Below are positions 10,968 to 21,865 of a stretch of DNA of 64,000 bases, piece after piece. Below the pieces are notes generated by a model, which saw only the letters and a list, made by a program, of their open reading frames with translations, made no database searches and was not told the DNA's origin. The stretch is from Pontederia crassipes (lineage: Eukaryota; Streptophyta; Magnoliopsida; Commelinales; Pontederiaceae). Both the position numbers and the translations under genes were made by a program. The stretch lies in NCBI GenBank assembly GCA_030549335.1, contig CM060195.1, positions 6,107,001-6,171,000 of the forward strand, given 5' to 3'. Numbering within the stretch: position 1 is the stretch's first letter; each line of letters starts with the position of its first letter.

Positions 10968-13225
10968 ATGGCACTGGCACACCCCTCCAGGTTCTTCTCA
11001 TAATCCTTCTGCAACATTTGATTCATCTCTCTTTTTTTTCTTTCTTTCTCTTTTTTTGCTGTTTTTTTTAATCTTTTTTCAGACTTTTGTTCCTGTTATG
11101 ATTCTCCTGTTGTGATTGCCTTTGAATCAGCGTTCCGAAGGAAGTCCTCCCCCTTTCTCTGGATTCCGCTGCGCCGCCGCCTCCAATCTTCGATGGCACT
11201 ACCAGGTGAAGTGATCTTGCTTTGCTTCTCCCTCTTTTCCTGTTTCTGAGGTTGAATTCTGCGTTTGTTTTCTTTTCCTTGAAGGTTGTACGTATCGTAC
11301 ATCTGCCCCTACGCACAAAGAACTTGGATTACCAGAAACTACAAGGTACTTGATTTTTTTTTATTTGCTGCCTTTTGTTCTTGATAAATTTTCTGTAAAA
11401 AATTCTGACGTGGGTCTGTAACCTGCGCTGAACGATTACACAGCGGCGAGCTTTAACATTTACGCAATCGATTAGGGATATAAGACTTCGTTATTGAAAT
11501 TGATACCTATCTGTTAGCATATGTGGATATTTGGAGCAGGGGCTGCAGAATAAGATCGAGCTGGTTGCCATCGATCTCGGAAACAGACCTGCATGGTACA
11601 AGGAGAAGGTTTATCCCACAAACAAGGTCTCTGTTTGGCTTCCAGTATTTTCTACAGATGTTGCATTGAGGAAGGGTGATGGCCTTCGTCACTTTGTGTC
11701 AGTAGGGGCTTTCTGTAATGTGTTAGTTTGAATTGCTTAACAGGTTCCCATTGGAGCATAACAATGAAGTGAAAGGAGAAAGCCTGGATCTGATAAAGTA
11801 CATCAATGACCACTTTGAAGGCCCAGCATTGGTCCCTGAAGTAAGAGGGCTCTTGGCCATTTCACTGGTCCTATAGATATCGCTGTCTTTGTTCCGAAGT
11901 TTATCCTTGATTTAACCTGGAAATTATGTAGGATCCTGCAAAGCAGCAATTCTCAGAGGAGCTGTTGGCGTACAGTGATGGTTTCAACACAGTTATGTAC
12001 ACATCCATGAGGACAAAGGAAGATGCTGGTCCTGAAGTTGGTCAGAGATAACTCTTTCATTTTCCGAATGTTCTATTGAATGTGAATTGAAGTGCTAACC
12101 ATACTGATCTGCTCTTGCTTTTTTTTTTATTACTTGCAGATGCTGCTTTTGATAAGCTAGAAGATGCACTTTCAAAATATGATGATGGGCCATTTTTCCT
12201 TGGTCAATTTAGTTTGGTAGGCAATGATTTCTTGGAGGATAAGCCATTCTTTCTCATTTTTTTCTATGAAAACAGAGATTGACATTTGTGTCCTTAGCGA
12301 GTCACTTGTTGCTTGCTCAACTTGTAATTTCCTTGGAACATGTGATGTTCAGGTGGATATTGCATATGCTCCATTCATTGAAAGGTTTCAGATTTTCTTT
12401 TTGGATGTGAAGAAATATGACCACCAAGGGACGGCCTAAACTGGCATTGTGGATCGAGGTACATATGATTATGGGCTTCATATATCTTTTTGATTTTCAG
12501 TGACCAATCTTTTTATCAAAGTTCATATATAGCACCCCAATGTTATCTAAGTTGGTACTGCATCTTATGTTAAAATTGATATATCTTTTTGTGTGGCATC
12601 TTGCAACCTTGGGCATGATCAATACATCAGTAATCTTATCATAGATTTAGTGGTTCATTGTAGTTTTTCGACAAATTGTCACTGAACTAGAGTCTCACAC
12701 TTTTCTTCTTATTCCAGATGTTCAGTTATGGTTAACTAGGCATAAATAACCTTTAATGTACTGCCGTTTATGCCAGTCTCTCCCTTCCTTCATCCAGAAA
12801 CCTTCTAGTCCCAGTGTGCTGCCAAAGTAATCACATTCAAGGAAACAATGCAGGAAAAATAATTCAATGGGTTAAGAAAGTTTTGCTACTTGCCATGTTA
12901 AGAAAATTTTGATACTTTCTTTGTGACGTTGCTAAATGATTTTAAAGATATCAAATGCATTGCCGAATTATTTTTCCCTGGAAAAGATAGGCCTTTAGCA
13001 CTTGTTACATATGACTGTTGAAATCTATCAGGAATTAGACAAGATTGATGCCTATGTGCAAACCAAATGGGATCCTGAGGAGTTACTTGCTGTCACTAAG
13101 AAACGCTTTGGGGTAAAACTTAAGTTCAAAATCTTTGGTTTCTTCTTGTTTCACTTATTGAGGTTCAACATTCTTAATCTGTTTACTCTCTTTTTCTCAT
13201 TATGCATTATAACCAGATTGCATGA
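10968..13225 (+). CDS. GSTL: Lambda-class glutathione S-transferase (GSTL), apparently frameshifted
   Basis: Coding exons read from splice sites: 10968-10990, 11131-11205, 11285-11345, 11540-11626, 11744-11840, 11932-12040, 12140-12216, 12353-12458, 13032-13112, 13217-13225. The product would be about 242 residues, the usual size for cytosolic GSTL/In2-1 proteins. The N-terminal thioredoxin-like domain has SYICPYAQRTWITRN, whose CPYAQ cysteine is the lambda-class catalytic residue used for thiol transfer and deglutathionylation, and later GESLDLIKYI. The C-terminal helical domain has DDGPFFLGQFSLVDIAYAPF and ends KKRFGIA. Two exons are each 2 nt short of a multiple of three. Exon 5 reads GTTCCC-ATTGGAG where the family has V-P-(S/A)-L-E-H. 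Exon 8 reads GACCACCAAG where K-Y-D-(I)-T is expected. As written each shift leads to an early stop. The locus may be a young pseudogene, or the assembly may have two indels; an in-frame acceptor near 11727 could bypass the first. The family call is firm; functionality is doubtful. Confidence 0.88.
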
Positions 13226-13747
13226 AGGATTCTCAATGCTTCTTCCAGGTATGAAAAGTTCTCCGCGTTAAACTAATTTTGTTTTCTCTTCTGCAAAAAA
13301 TTCTTTCTGAAGTAAATATTACATCCAACAAGCATGTATGCACTCAATTTCTGATATCTCCTGATTCCTGCAATTTGTCAGTTGTCACAATTTTATGTCA
13401 ATGTCAAGAATGAAATGGAAACTTACCGATTGCTGATATTTCCTCATCTGTTCTAATTATGCAGGTTGCAGCAGCCCAAATTTGATCGCCTATATGTCAG
13501 ACTATGGTGTTAGGTGGCAGATTTTCAGGAATAAGATATGTTTTATGGGAACATTAACTTATTTAGATAATTATGTAATAGAATATACAAACAAAGTTGC
13601 TATGCGCATCTTATAATCAGAAGTCACTTTGACAAACCTGGGGATGCAAATAAAACCATCCTGTGCTGTTCAAAACAATGAAGGTTTTTTTATCAATGTG
13701 CCACTCCAAGTCACTTTGATCTGCAGATTTCTGTTTCCGCCACTTTG
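13226..13747 (+). other. 3' UTR and downstream flank of the GST gene
   Basis: No coding content follows the stop at 13223-13225. An intron-like GT (cttccag/gtatga near 13249) and an AG at about 13465 suggest that the 3' UTR may itself be spliced. The exact end is not visible. Confidence 0.35.
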
Positions 13748-13957
13748 GAACATGAACTACTAGCCAACAACAACAACAAAGCCTTATCCCACTAGGTGGG
13801 GTCGGCTATATGGATCATACGACGTCATTCCGCTTTATTAGTAATCAAACCTTTCGGTATATTATTCATCAATAGATCTTGCTCTATTAGTTCGTCAAGT
13901 GTCCGTCTTGACCTCCTTCTCCCTCTTTTAATCGGACGAACATGAACTACTAGCCAA
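13748..13957 (-). mobile_element. 5'-truncated RTE-clade LINE insertion
   Basis: The insert is bounded by a perfect 20-bp direct repeat, gaacatgaactactagccaa, at 13748-13767 and 13938-13957. On the minus strand the body ends in a (TTG)n tail preceded by gggataaggcttt, the 3' signature of plant RTE-type LINEs. It translates to a degraded C-terminus (KAE-stop-RRMIHIADPT), where the family normally has KAEWRRMIH. Only about 170 bp of the element was copied. Confidence 0.8.
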
Positions 13958-14057
13958 ACTTAAAGAAAAAGATTGCTGGCTTAAATTTTTCTGGCACATT
14001 TAGGAAAGCTGTATGATGCAATCAGATTATGAGTATGATTCTGTGTAATTTAGCTGA

Positions 14058-14539
14058 GGGTTATTTCCTTTCACCCCGTACTATAACTTTTTTTTCGCAT
14101 AATCCTAAATTATAAATTTATAAAATTTTGTTTCCGACCTTATCTAAATTTGACACTTAGCCCCTTAAGGTAAATTTAATCTAAATTTTGTTAAATTTAT
14201 TTTTCTAATAACAATGGAATGTCATTTTTACCTCTTATTTTTAACATGAAAAAATATTAAAAAATAAAAAACATCGACATAAATATAAAAATTGTATAAA
14301 AAATATTATTATCTATTAGTACTTTTACTTGTATTTTTTATTTTAAAAATATTTTTATTATATTATGAACATAAGGATAAAAAGGACATTTCATAATTAA
14401 ATTTAAGAAAATTTAGTTAAAATTTAATAGAAGGAACTGTGTCAAATTTGAGAAGTTTGGGACTAAATTTTGTAAGTTTATAATTTAGGATTATATGTGG
14501 AAAAAAGTTATAGTTGAGAGGTGTTAAAAGAAATAACCC
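14058..14539. mobile_element. Mutator-like MITE with long terminal inverted repeats
   Basis: The left end GGGTTATTTCCTTT and the right end (reverse complement GGGTTATTTCTTTT) begin inverted repeats that stay recognisable for well over 100 bp; both contain 'taatcctaaattataaa' and 'aaatttgacac'. Flanking 9-mers tttagctga (14049-14057) and tttagttta (14540-14548) match at 7 of 9 positions, as expected for an aged Mutator-type duplication. There is no coding content. Confidence 0.7.
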
Positions 14540-14548
14540 TTTAGTTTA

Positions 14549-15040
14549 TGACAATGTTATAGATGGGTTCATATTATAATATACATATATTGATTTTTTA
14601 AAGACAATTTTATTAAAGAACTCAAACCCTTTATTTTTGTCTAAACAATTACCAGTTTTAAAATTAGTTATACTTCTAACTTACTTTCAAAAAAAAATTA
14701 TAATTGTAATTTTTTATGATTTAATAAAGTAAGGCCGCACAATATTGACTCAATGATTTGCGTGTATAACTCAATATTGAATCTGTAGTCTAAATATAAT
14801 ATGTTTTTAGATTTATATGTGCTAAATTTTGATTGACTTATATCATGTCAAAGAATAAAATAAATTGATAAAATATCAAATTTATTTCTTTTATTAAGGA
14901 GCTCGTGGTACGTCATTCATTTATTGGCTGAAAATTGTTGGATCCATGTTTAAATTTTTTTTCCAACAAGAATATAATAATAAGTTACATATGCAACCCA
15001 TTTACAAATTTATCACTTTTTTCGGAACCCCGCCAAACCC

Positions 15041-15042
<2 letters not shown>
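14549..15042. other. AT-rich intergenic DNA, no gene
   Basis: Nothing recognisable apart from poly-A and poly-T rich stretches. Confidence 0.5.
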
Positions 15043-15077
<35 letters not shown>

Positions 15078-15098
15078 TCCTCCTCCTCCTCCTCCTCC
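15043..15098. repeat. 32-nt C homopolymer followed by (TCC)n microsatellite
   Basis: C occurs 32 times in a row at 15043-15074, followed by about eight TCC units. The Pro- and Ser-rich open frames here are low-complexity artefacts. Length is likely to be uncertain in the assembly. Confidence 0.9.
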
Positions 15099-15659
15099 CC
15101 CACCCAAAAAAAAAAGTTTCACTTTTTATACAAAAAAATAAAGTATATAAGGAAGGTTTTAAGTAGATGTGCAATAAAGTCGAAAGTATAAGTTTTTTTT
15201 ATATAATTTGCTCTTTTTGTTATCATTCGGCTAACTTGAATAGCTGGTATTCAATAGTTATTACGAGTAGCGATTATTAGTATGTAATACTATGTTGAAT
15301 TAAAAAAACAAATGGATATAAAGTAATCTTATTACATGCATTATTTCGATTATTACATAGACACTTTCATCAGAATATACTCATCGGTGACTAAAAAATA
15401 TTTATAGACATCAGCACCAGAAGTTCAATTGTTTGCATTTTCTATATTATTCAATATGACTATCAATATTGTATAAAAAATTAAGAACTTATATTTTTTT
15501 AAAGAAAACAAATTAATGGATTAAGAGAGCATACCAGAGTGCGTATATATATTTGCGTGTGTCTGTGAAGTGTTAGTCTAAAGATCATATTCTAAGTATT
15601 TTGATAATAGCAAACAAGGAAGATGACATTAATGATATTTGAAGTGTTAGTTTGAATAT

Positions 15660-16100
15660 GTTAAATATTTTTTAAAAGAAAAGATCGGCCGACGATTTTT
15701 GCAGTTAAAACGGACGATCGAAATATTTTTGGACTTCTACTAAAGATATAATGGACGATCGAAACAGATGCCGAATGACCGCAGATGTTCGAGGATTCAG
15801 AACTTTTAAAAGAGACGACCGAAAATATTTCAGACGACCATTTTGAATGTTAAGTTCAAAAGGCAACATATGAGACAGATGGCCGAAAAGCTGATACAAT
15901 GACCACAGAAGTCTGAAAAATTGATATTTTTAAAACGAACGACTATTTTGAGCAGCAAAGACAAACGACAACGACTATTTCTCTACGGACTACTACCAAT
16001 GGATTACTGCGCAAAAAAAACAAACGACAATGACTATTTTTTTTACAAAATGGACGACCGAGACTGTAATAGTACTGAACAAGTGTCATGCCTCATAGCA
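15660..16100. repeat. Unclassified region with dispersed GACGACCGA-type motifs
   Basis: Variants such as gacgatcgaaa, gacgaccgaaaa, atggccgaaaa, aacgacaacgactattt and gacgaccgaga recur at irregular spacing of roughly 30-60 bp. It is neither a clean tandem array nor a coding region. It may be part of an unrecognised element. Confidence 0.4.
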
Positions 16101-16367
16101 CCTGCAACAACAAACATCATAGTATTGGTGCAGATAATGTACCATACTCCCTCCGTCACCCCAGCTCCCGAAAAGGAACCTTTCGAGTTAATCTTAACCC
16201 AAGTTAGAGAGGGGGGCTCCCACTGAACCCAGATTGGGTTCTAGGGGTGATAATGGGCAAGAAAAGTGGACATACTATGAGAACCCCACCAATGATCTAG
16301 TCCATATTATAGGAACGGTTACTATTCTGAAGGTGAACAACCTATCATTTCACATCTTCCAAATGTT

Positions 16368-16747
16368 CTACAGTAAGTAGGCAAATAAGGATTGAAGCTT
16401 TCCTTTGGATTCCTGATCAAGTGAGGCACCTTCCAGCACCAAGTAATGTTTCCCCCCAAGCCCCCTGGGGGATGTTAGGAAATTCATACTTGTTTTGCTC
16501 CTGCCATAACGCCCATTCCAGGACAAGTTGGAAAGAAGATTTCGCACAATAAGAGGAAACTCCCCGTATGCAAAAGGGATAGACAGGTATGACCGAAAAT
16601 GTTCCCACATCTCATCGGTGGCTGAGCAAGAAAATGGCTATCTGTTTCAGGCATTACCACTATCAAGTTGGGAAAGGTATACTCTAGTTGGCAATCTATT
16701 ATGGAGAAGCTTCCACAAAAAATACTAGATTGTGGATGGGACATCAA
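16368..16747 (-). pseudogene. LINE ORF2 C-terminal (zf-RVT-like) fragment
   Basis: Minus-strand frames show pieces such as SYLSIPFAYGEFP and, in another frame, PETDSHFLAQPPMRCGNIF. These resemble the zinc-binding C-terminus of plant L1 ORF2 (the 'ET..HLF..C' region). Switching frames within 100 bases shows decay. It continues the reverse transcriptase fragment on the other side of the CACTA element. Confidence 0.5.
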
Positions 16748-17535
16748 TAGGCGAAATCGCTAGTCTAGCCATCCAGATTCCTGAATAGGGTTAACCTGGC
16801 AGCTCAAAGAGTAATACACTCAGTGGCATAACTATGAGTATCCATTATCCAAACCCACTCTAAGTATCTATTTAGCTAATAATACTATCACTACAAGAAA
16901 ATTATCGATTAGAAACGTAGCAAAATAGCCTCTAATGCGTCGCTAACTCGACGCTTAAGAGAGTAGCGACGCATTAGCCTCGGCTTCACGCCATAAGCTT
17001 GGCGACGCAAAACGTATGATGCTAATAGCATCGACTTCGCGCCCACGTGTTTGTCGGCGCTCTACCGTCGAACCACGGCGCTACTGCGACGTTGTAATGA
17101 CACAAAAATTGATGTCGTGAAACACTAATATGCATCGCTATTTTGACGCTAAAGCGACACTAGGTCTGTTGACACTACCTCAATGCCGATACGACGCTAC
17201 AGTGCAACTCTAATATGGAGTTATATCTTAGTTCCATTGCATCGCTACCATGGCGCTACGACGTTGCAATGCCATTGCGACGCTAATGTGGCGCTAAGAG
17301 TTGAGACGCCACTGCGACGCGAAAGAGACACTAATTATGATACCTTCATTCAACGAAATGGCATTGCACCAACAATTGTCGCTAATTCTTTCGTTTACAT
17401 TCATATTGTTGATATCCTTCAACGAAAGAGATGACATATTAGATCAAATTACATCAAATTCATTCAATTACAACTTCCATTACATCAAATTACATCGTTT
17501 ACATTCAATTACAATTTCCATTACATCAAATTACG

Positions 17536-18040
17536 TCAGGGCAACAGCAACAGGAGGAGAAGGAGGCGGCGACATCCGAGTGGCATCGAGGCAGCAACAA
17601 TAGGAGGAGGAGTTGGAGGCGTTGGGCAGCAACAATAGGAGGAGGAGGCGGCGGCATTGGGGCAGCAGGAGGAGGAGGAGGAGGAGGAGGAGGAGGTAGC
17701 GGCGGCATTTGGGCAGCGTCGAGGCAGCTGCATGAGAAGGAAGAGGAGGCGGTGTCCGAGCGACGTCGGGGCAGCATCAACAGGAGGAGGAGGAGGAGGA
17801 GGAGATGGCGGCGGCATCTAGGTGGCATCGAGGGAGGCAGCAGCATGAGGAGGGGGAGGAGCGGCGGCATCCGGGCAGCGTTGGGGCAGCATCAATAGGA
17901 GAAGGGGCCGGTGTCAGGGCAGCAGCAACAGGAGGAGGAGGCGGCATCGGGGCAGCATCAATAGGAGGAGGAGGAGGAGGAGGCGGCAGCGTCTAGGCAG
18001 TAGCAACAGCGGGAGGAGGAAGAGGAGGCAGCATTCGGGC
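17536..18040. repeat. GGA/GGC-rich minisatellite inside the CACTA element
   Basis: About 500 bp of aggaggagg, ggcggcat and gggcagca phrases form an imperfect higher-order repeat (ggaggaggnggcggcatcngggcagcnn). Long Pro/Leu/Ser-rich (minus) and Gly/Ala-rich (plus) frames are by-products. The plus strand is rich in closely spaced GG runs and could form G-quadruplexes. Confidence 0.8.
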
Positions 18041-18459
18041 TTTATTGCGACCAAGTGGACATAGAAGATGGCTAACATGCGGGGAGCATCGGATAAAAGA
18101 AAATGAACAATTAGGATTCGTTCTTCGATGGGCACACGGATCGCCAATTAGCGGCGCACTTTATTGCGATGCTACGGTGACGCTACGGCAACGCACTTTA
18201 ATTTTATTCTTATAGATAATCATTTATAAAGTATGTCACATAGCGCCACACTTTAGCGCCTCCAATGTCGTAACACTAAAGTAGAACGACGTGTCGCATT
18301 AGCGTCGCAATGTTTAGACGCTAAATTAGCATCCCAAATATGTGACACTATTATGACGCTATAAAGAGTGACATTGCAAATAGGCAACGCGATTGTGACG
18401 CTAGGATGAGTACGTCGCTATTGCCGCGCTGCGGTGGCGCCAAAATAATTGATTGAATG

Positions 18460-18570
18460 TATAGATGTATATGTATATATATATATACGTATATACATAT
18501 ATATATTTATATGTATATATATATATATGTATATGCATATATGCATATGTTATATATGTAATATGCATAT
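18460..18570. repeat. (TA)n / (ATATGT)n low-complexity tract
   Basis: Alternating tatata, tatgta and tatgca phrases inside the CACTA element. Confidence 0.75.
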
Positions 18571-19379
18571 ATGTTTGAGTACAAATAATATATATTAGAG
18601 AAGAATATCGACGTCGTCCAAAAAATTCAAGAATTGTATGACGACCAAATGAGGCGATTCTATGAAGTCCCTAGTGGTCTGATTTTCTAGAAAAGTATTT
18701 TTTTTAATATTTTTTAAGGTGCACGAAGAAAAATAGACCATTCTTATTAAGTTTGGATACAAAAAATTCTAACAAAATCAATATTTCTTGAAAAAATTGA
18801 AAACCCAAAGTCAACTAAAGGGGATCGTTCCGAGCACTCTCGAGATGAAAGTTTTGATGAATTTTTAGAATTAAGAAAAATGAATATTTTGAGAATTGGA
18901 GGAAACGAAAAAGACGTGAAACGTCAAAGGTTTGGGCCACCTTATCTTCCTGAACCCTTCAAAACGCCTATTTTTTCATTGCAATCCGAGTTAGGACTAT
19001 GGAGAACCGTCTATTTCTATTCCGAAACTTTGCCTATGTTATTGAATTTCTTCCGACCTCCTATCACCATGATTCTTGTGTGAGTGGACAGCTCGCGTCG
19101 ATCTCCACGAGTCCGTAGTTTTCATTTCGACATATTCCCGCCGGACTCATGACGGCCACCTTCGAAAGCCTTTTTTTCCTAGGTTCTTAACTCTATCGTC
19201 TGGCCTCGTGAAATCGCAAAAAAAAATACTGAAAAATCTTTGTTGTAATTATATATGGGGGTACAAATTTCACGATGATCCGACAGTCGAATCTCTGGAA
19301 ATTGCAATTTGAATGCCACAGAAAATGAAGAAGCACTATTCCCCAAATTTTGAAATTTGGAAATTGAAGTATAATGTAT

Positions 19380-19585
19380 GTATATCATGGTATATTAACT
19401 TTTATATATTATATAATAGAATAATATAGTATACTATGGTGTATAATATAGTATAATGTATAGTATAGTATAGTATAGTATAATATAGTATAGTATAGTA
19501 TTGTATTGTATAGTGTAGTTAGTACTATATAGTATTATATAGTACATTATAGTATTGTATGGTGTAGTTAGTATTATATAGACTA
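19380..19585. repeat. TATAG pentanucleotide-like minisatellite
   Basis: Repeated tatag/tatat/gtata units (for example tagtatagtatagtatag) inside the CACTA element, left of its 3' subterminal array. Confidence 0.75.
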
Positions 19586-20169
19586 TACTAAAAAAAGCGC
19601 AAACTAGCGTCTACTTAGCGTCGCCAACCCTATGACGCTGAGTTAGCGTCGCCATGGTCGACGCCACTACAACGCAAGAGGTCGGCGCTGATACCGCGTA
19701 TTATATTAGTGTCGATGTAGCATCGCGTCTCCTGTGACGCTAACTTAGCGTCGCATCTTGCGACGCCAATACAACATTACCATATGCCGCGTGTTTATTA
19801 GTTTTCTCGTGTGATAATAATGTCGAAATAGTGTCGCTTTGGCGCCTCATTTAGCGTCACATTTTGTGATGCTAATACGATGCTAAATGGATGCTATAGA
19901 AAGGCACTTAGCGTCTTTTCTTGTCGATTCAATGACGGCACTATTGAGACTCTATTAGCGTCCATTTAGCGTCACGTAGTATGGCGACGCTTATTTGTGT
20001 CGCTATTCGACAATTTTCTTATAGTGTGTTCTAATTCTCCTCGCATTCCTAATACCCAGGTGCCCACAATTTCTATGCATTTCCACCGTGCTCCAATTTA
20101 AAAATGTAACCCCCTTCTTTCATTTTCATTTTACCACAGAAATCACCTCGCCAATATCTCTAAAGAATC

Positions 20170-21190
20170 CAGCATGCTCCCATATATATAGGTAGCACAA
20201 ATAGTATTGTTAGGTAGGGAACATAGCACAGACTTGACTAGTGCATCTTTGCTTGCGGAATTCAGAGTTTCCATTTTCCATCCTGAGATTTTACTTGCTA
20301 CTTTGTTTCCAAGACACTACTGCCGAGCCTAGGAATATACTTATATGATATCCAGGTCCCTAAATACTTAAAAGGAAAATATCCCTGTTTAATTCCTAGG
20401 GTATTAAGAATAGCATTTTTCCTCTTATTAATTAACCTAGGTGGTAAATACACTTCTAATTTCAACGGATCTCCTGATTAGTGAGAATGCAATAAACTTT
20501 CATTATTTTCTTAATCTCTTTATAGTTTTTCACGATTGCTATTCCACAATGTAACAATAAGTGAGATAATGAGCTATTGCTAACAAAACATCACAGACCC
20601 TTGATTCATCATGGATTATAACACTTGTGTTATGAGAATAAATATATGTGGGGATAAAGGATCCCGTACCTTATACCCTTGGTTACCATTAACCATGCAA
20701 GAGAAAGTAAGTGATTGTACACATGTCATAATCCATCCAACCACCGCCGGTGGAACTTCATAATGATAAGTATCTTTTGGATTGCATCCCAATCCACTTT
20801 ATCAAATGCTTTAGCCACATCAACTTTAATAATCATTCCTTTCCTAGGCCCATGTAAAATTGGCTATGATAGCTCCTGACATATCATAATATTATCCTGT
20901 ATATTATGATTGGCCACAAAGGTTGATTGAGCCTATCAACAAGTAAAGATAGAAAATGGTTGATTCTATTTGCAACTATCTTAACAACCACCCTATATAT
21001 AATATTGCACAAAGAAATGTGTATGTAATCATTAACCTAAGTTGGGTTGTTGATCTTTGGAATGAAAATAAAGATGTCCTACCCCATTCCCTAAGCATAA
21101 TATCGGTTTGAAAGAATCTTAAGATCTCAACACTAATAGAATTACCTATAATTTCTCAATAATTCCTATAAAATTCTAGGGTGAGCACAT
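20170..21190 (-). pseudogene. LINE reverse transcriptase fragment
   Basis: On the minus strand, frames carry L1 reverse transcriptase landmarks in the correct order: LEFYRNY then EIIGNSISVEILRFFQT, MIIKVDVAKAFDKVDW (the first catalytic aspartate motif), KVRDPLSPHIFIL (family LRQGDPLSPYLF), and PFKYLGTWIS (family PFKYLGVPLS). Stops and frameshifts interrupt every segment, and the FADD catalytic motif is not recognisable. It acts as host to the CACTA and hAT insertions. Confidence 0.75.
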
Positions 21191-21865
21191 CTGGCCCTAG
21201 TCCCAGATATCAGGGCCCGCCCTTAGAGATGTTTGGTATATATGGGAGCATGGCCTTAGCCTGGTATGACGCATTTTGATAAAATCGTGTGGGCTTAGGC
21301 CCAAAACGGACAATATCTTACGCAAGTGCAAGGATGTTACATAACCTCTTAATTTCCTATTTTGTTGTATTGACTCTCCTCTCTAAATTTCCTAATTTAT
21401 GTTTGTTCAACTATAGTGTTTTAGTTTTGACCTTTGCAAGTAAATGGTGTAAAGGAGTATCCGAATTTCTACTATCCCAATATCTAACTTTTTTTTTTTT
21501 TTTTTTTTGCCTCTCAGAGTTGAAACTAAAACAATTCATACTTAAAGGTCTTATTTCTTGTGTATCCTGACATTGAATTAAACACAAGAGGGGCATGATC
21601 AGAAACCGTTCTATTAGGACTTTTAAGGTTAACATCGAAAACTATGTCATTGAGAATTGATTAACCATAATCCTATCTAGTTTACATCATATTCTAGCAT
21701 TATCCTTCCTATTACTACACTAGGTGAACTTGTATATCATCAGTATTAATTTTAAGCAACTCCCACCATAGGTTTCTTCTTACAGTTGGGTTATTGCTAA
21801 CATACACACATGATAAGAGAAAAGAGAAATTTCCAGATGTTACTACAACATGCAATACTTGAGGA

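Larger units (their letters stand above)
16889..20026. mobile_element. Non-autonomous CACTA (En/Spm) transposon
   Basis: The ends are CACTACAAGAAAATTATCG on the left and CGACAATTTTCTTATAGTG on the right. These are inverted repeats with the CACTACAAGAAAA terminus typical of plant CACTA elements. Subterminal regions (about 16920-17340, 18170-18430 and 19600-20005) are packed with short motifs in both orientations such as gcgtcgct, gcgacgct and ttagcgtc, the usual transposase-binding arrays. Flanking triplets are TAT and TGT, so the 3-bp duplication is imperfect. No transposase is encoded. The core holds a purine-rich minisatellite, TA-rich repeats and about 700 bp of unrecognised sequence (18600-19320). 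Confidence 0.88.

Noticed and set aside
13768-13937. First read as an Au-type SINE because of the (TTG)n tail
   Set aside because: The minus strand translates into the RTE LINE C-terminus (RRMIHIADPT), and no tRNA-like A and B boxes are visible.
17526-18147. Pro/Leu-rich and Gly-rich open frames
   Set aside because: Low-complexity translations of the GGA/GGC minisatellite inside the CACTA element.
18880-19083. 67-residue frame (GPPYLPEPFKTPIFSLQSEL) inside the CACTA element
   Set aside because: It looks less biased than its neighbours, but no family was recognised and no splice-linked partner exon was found.
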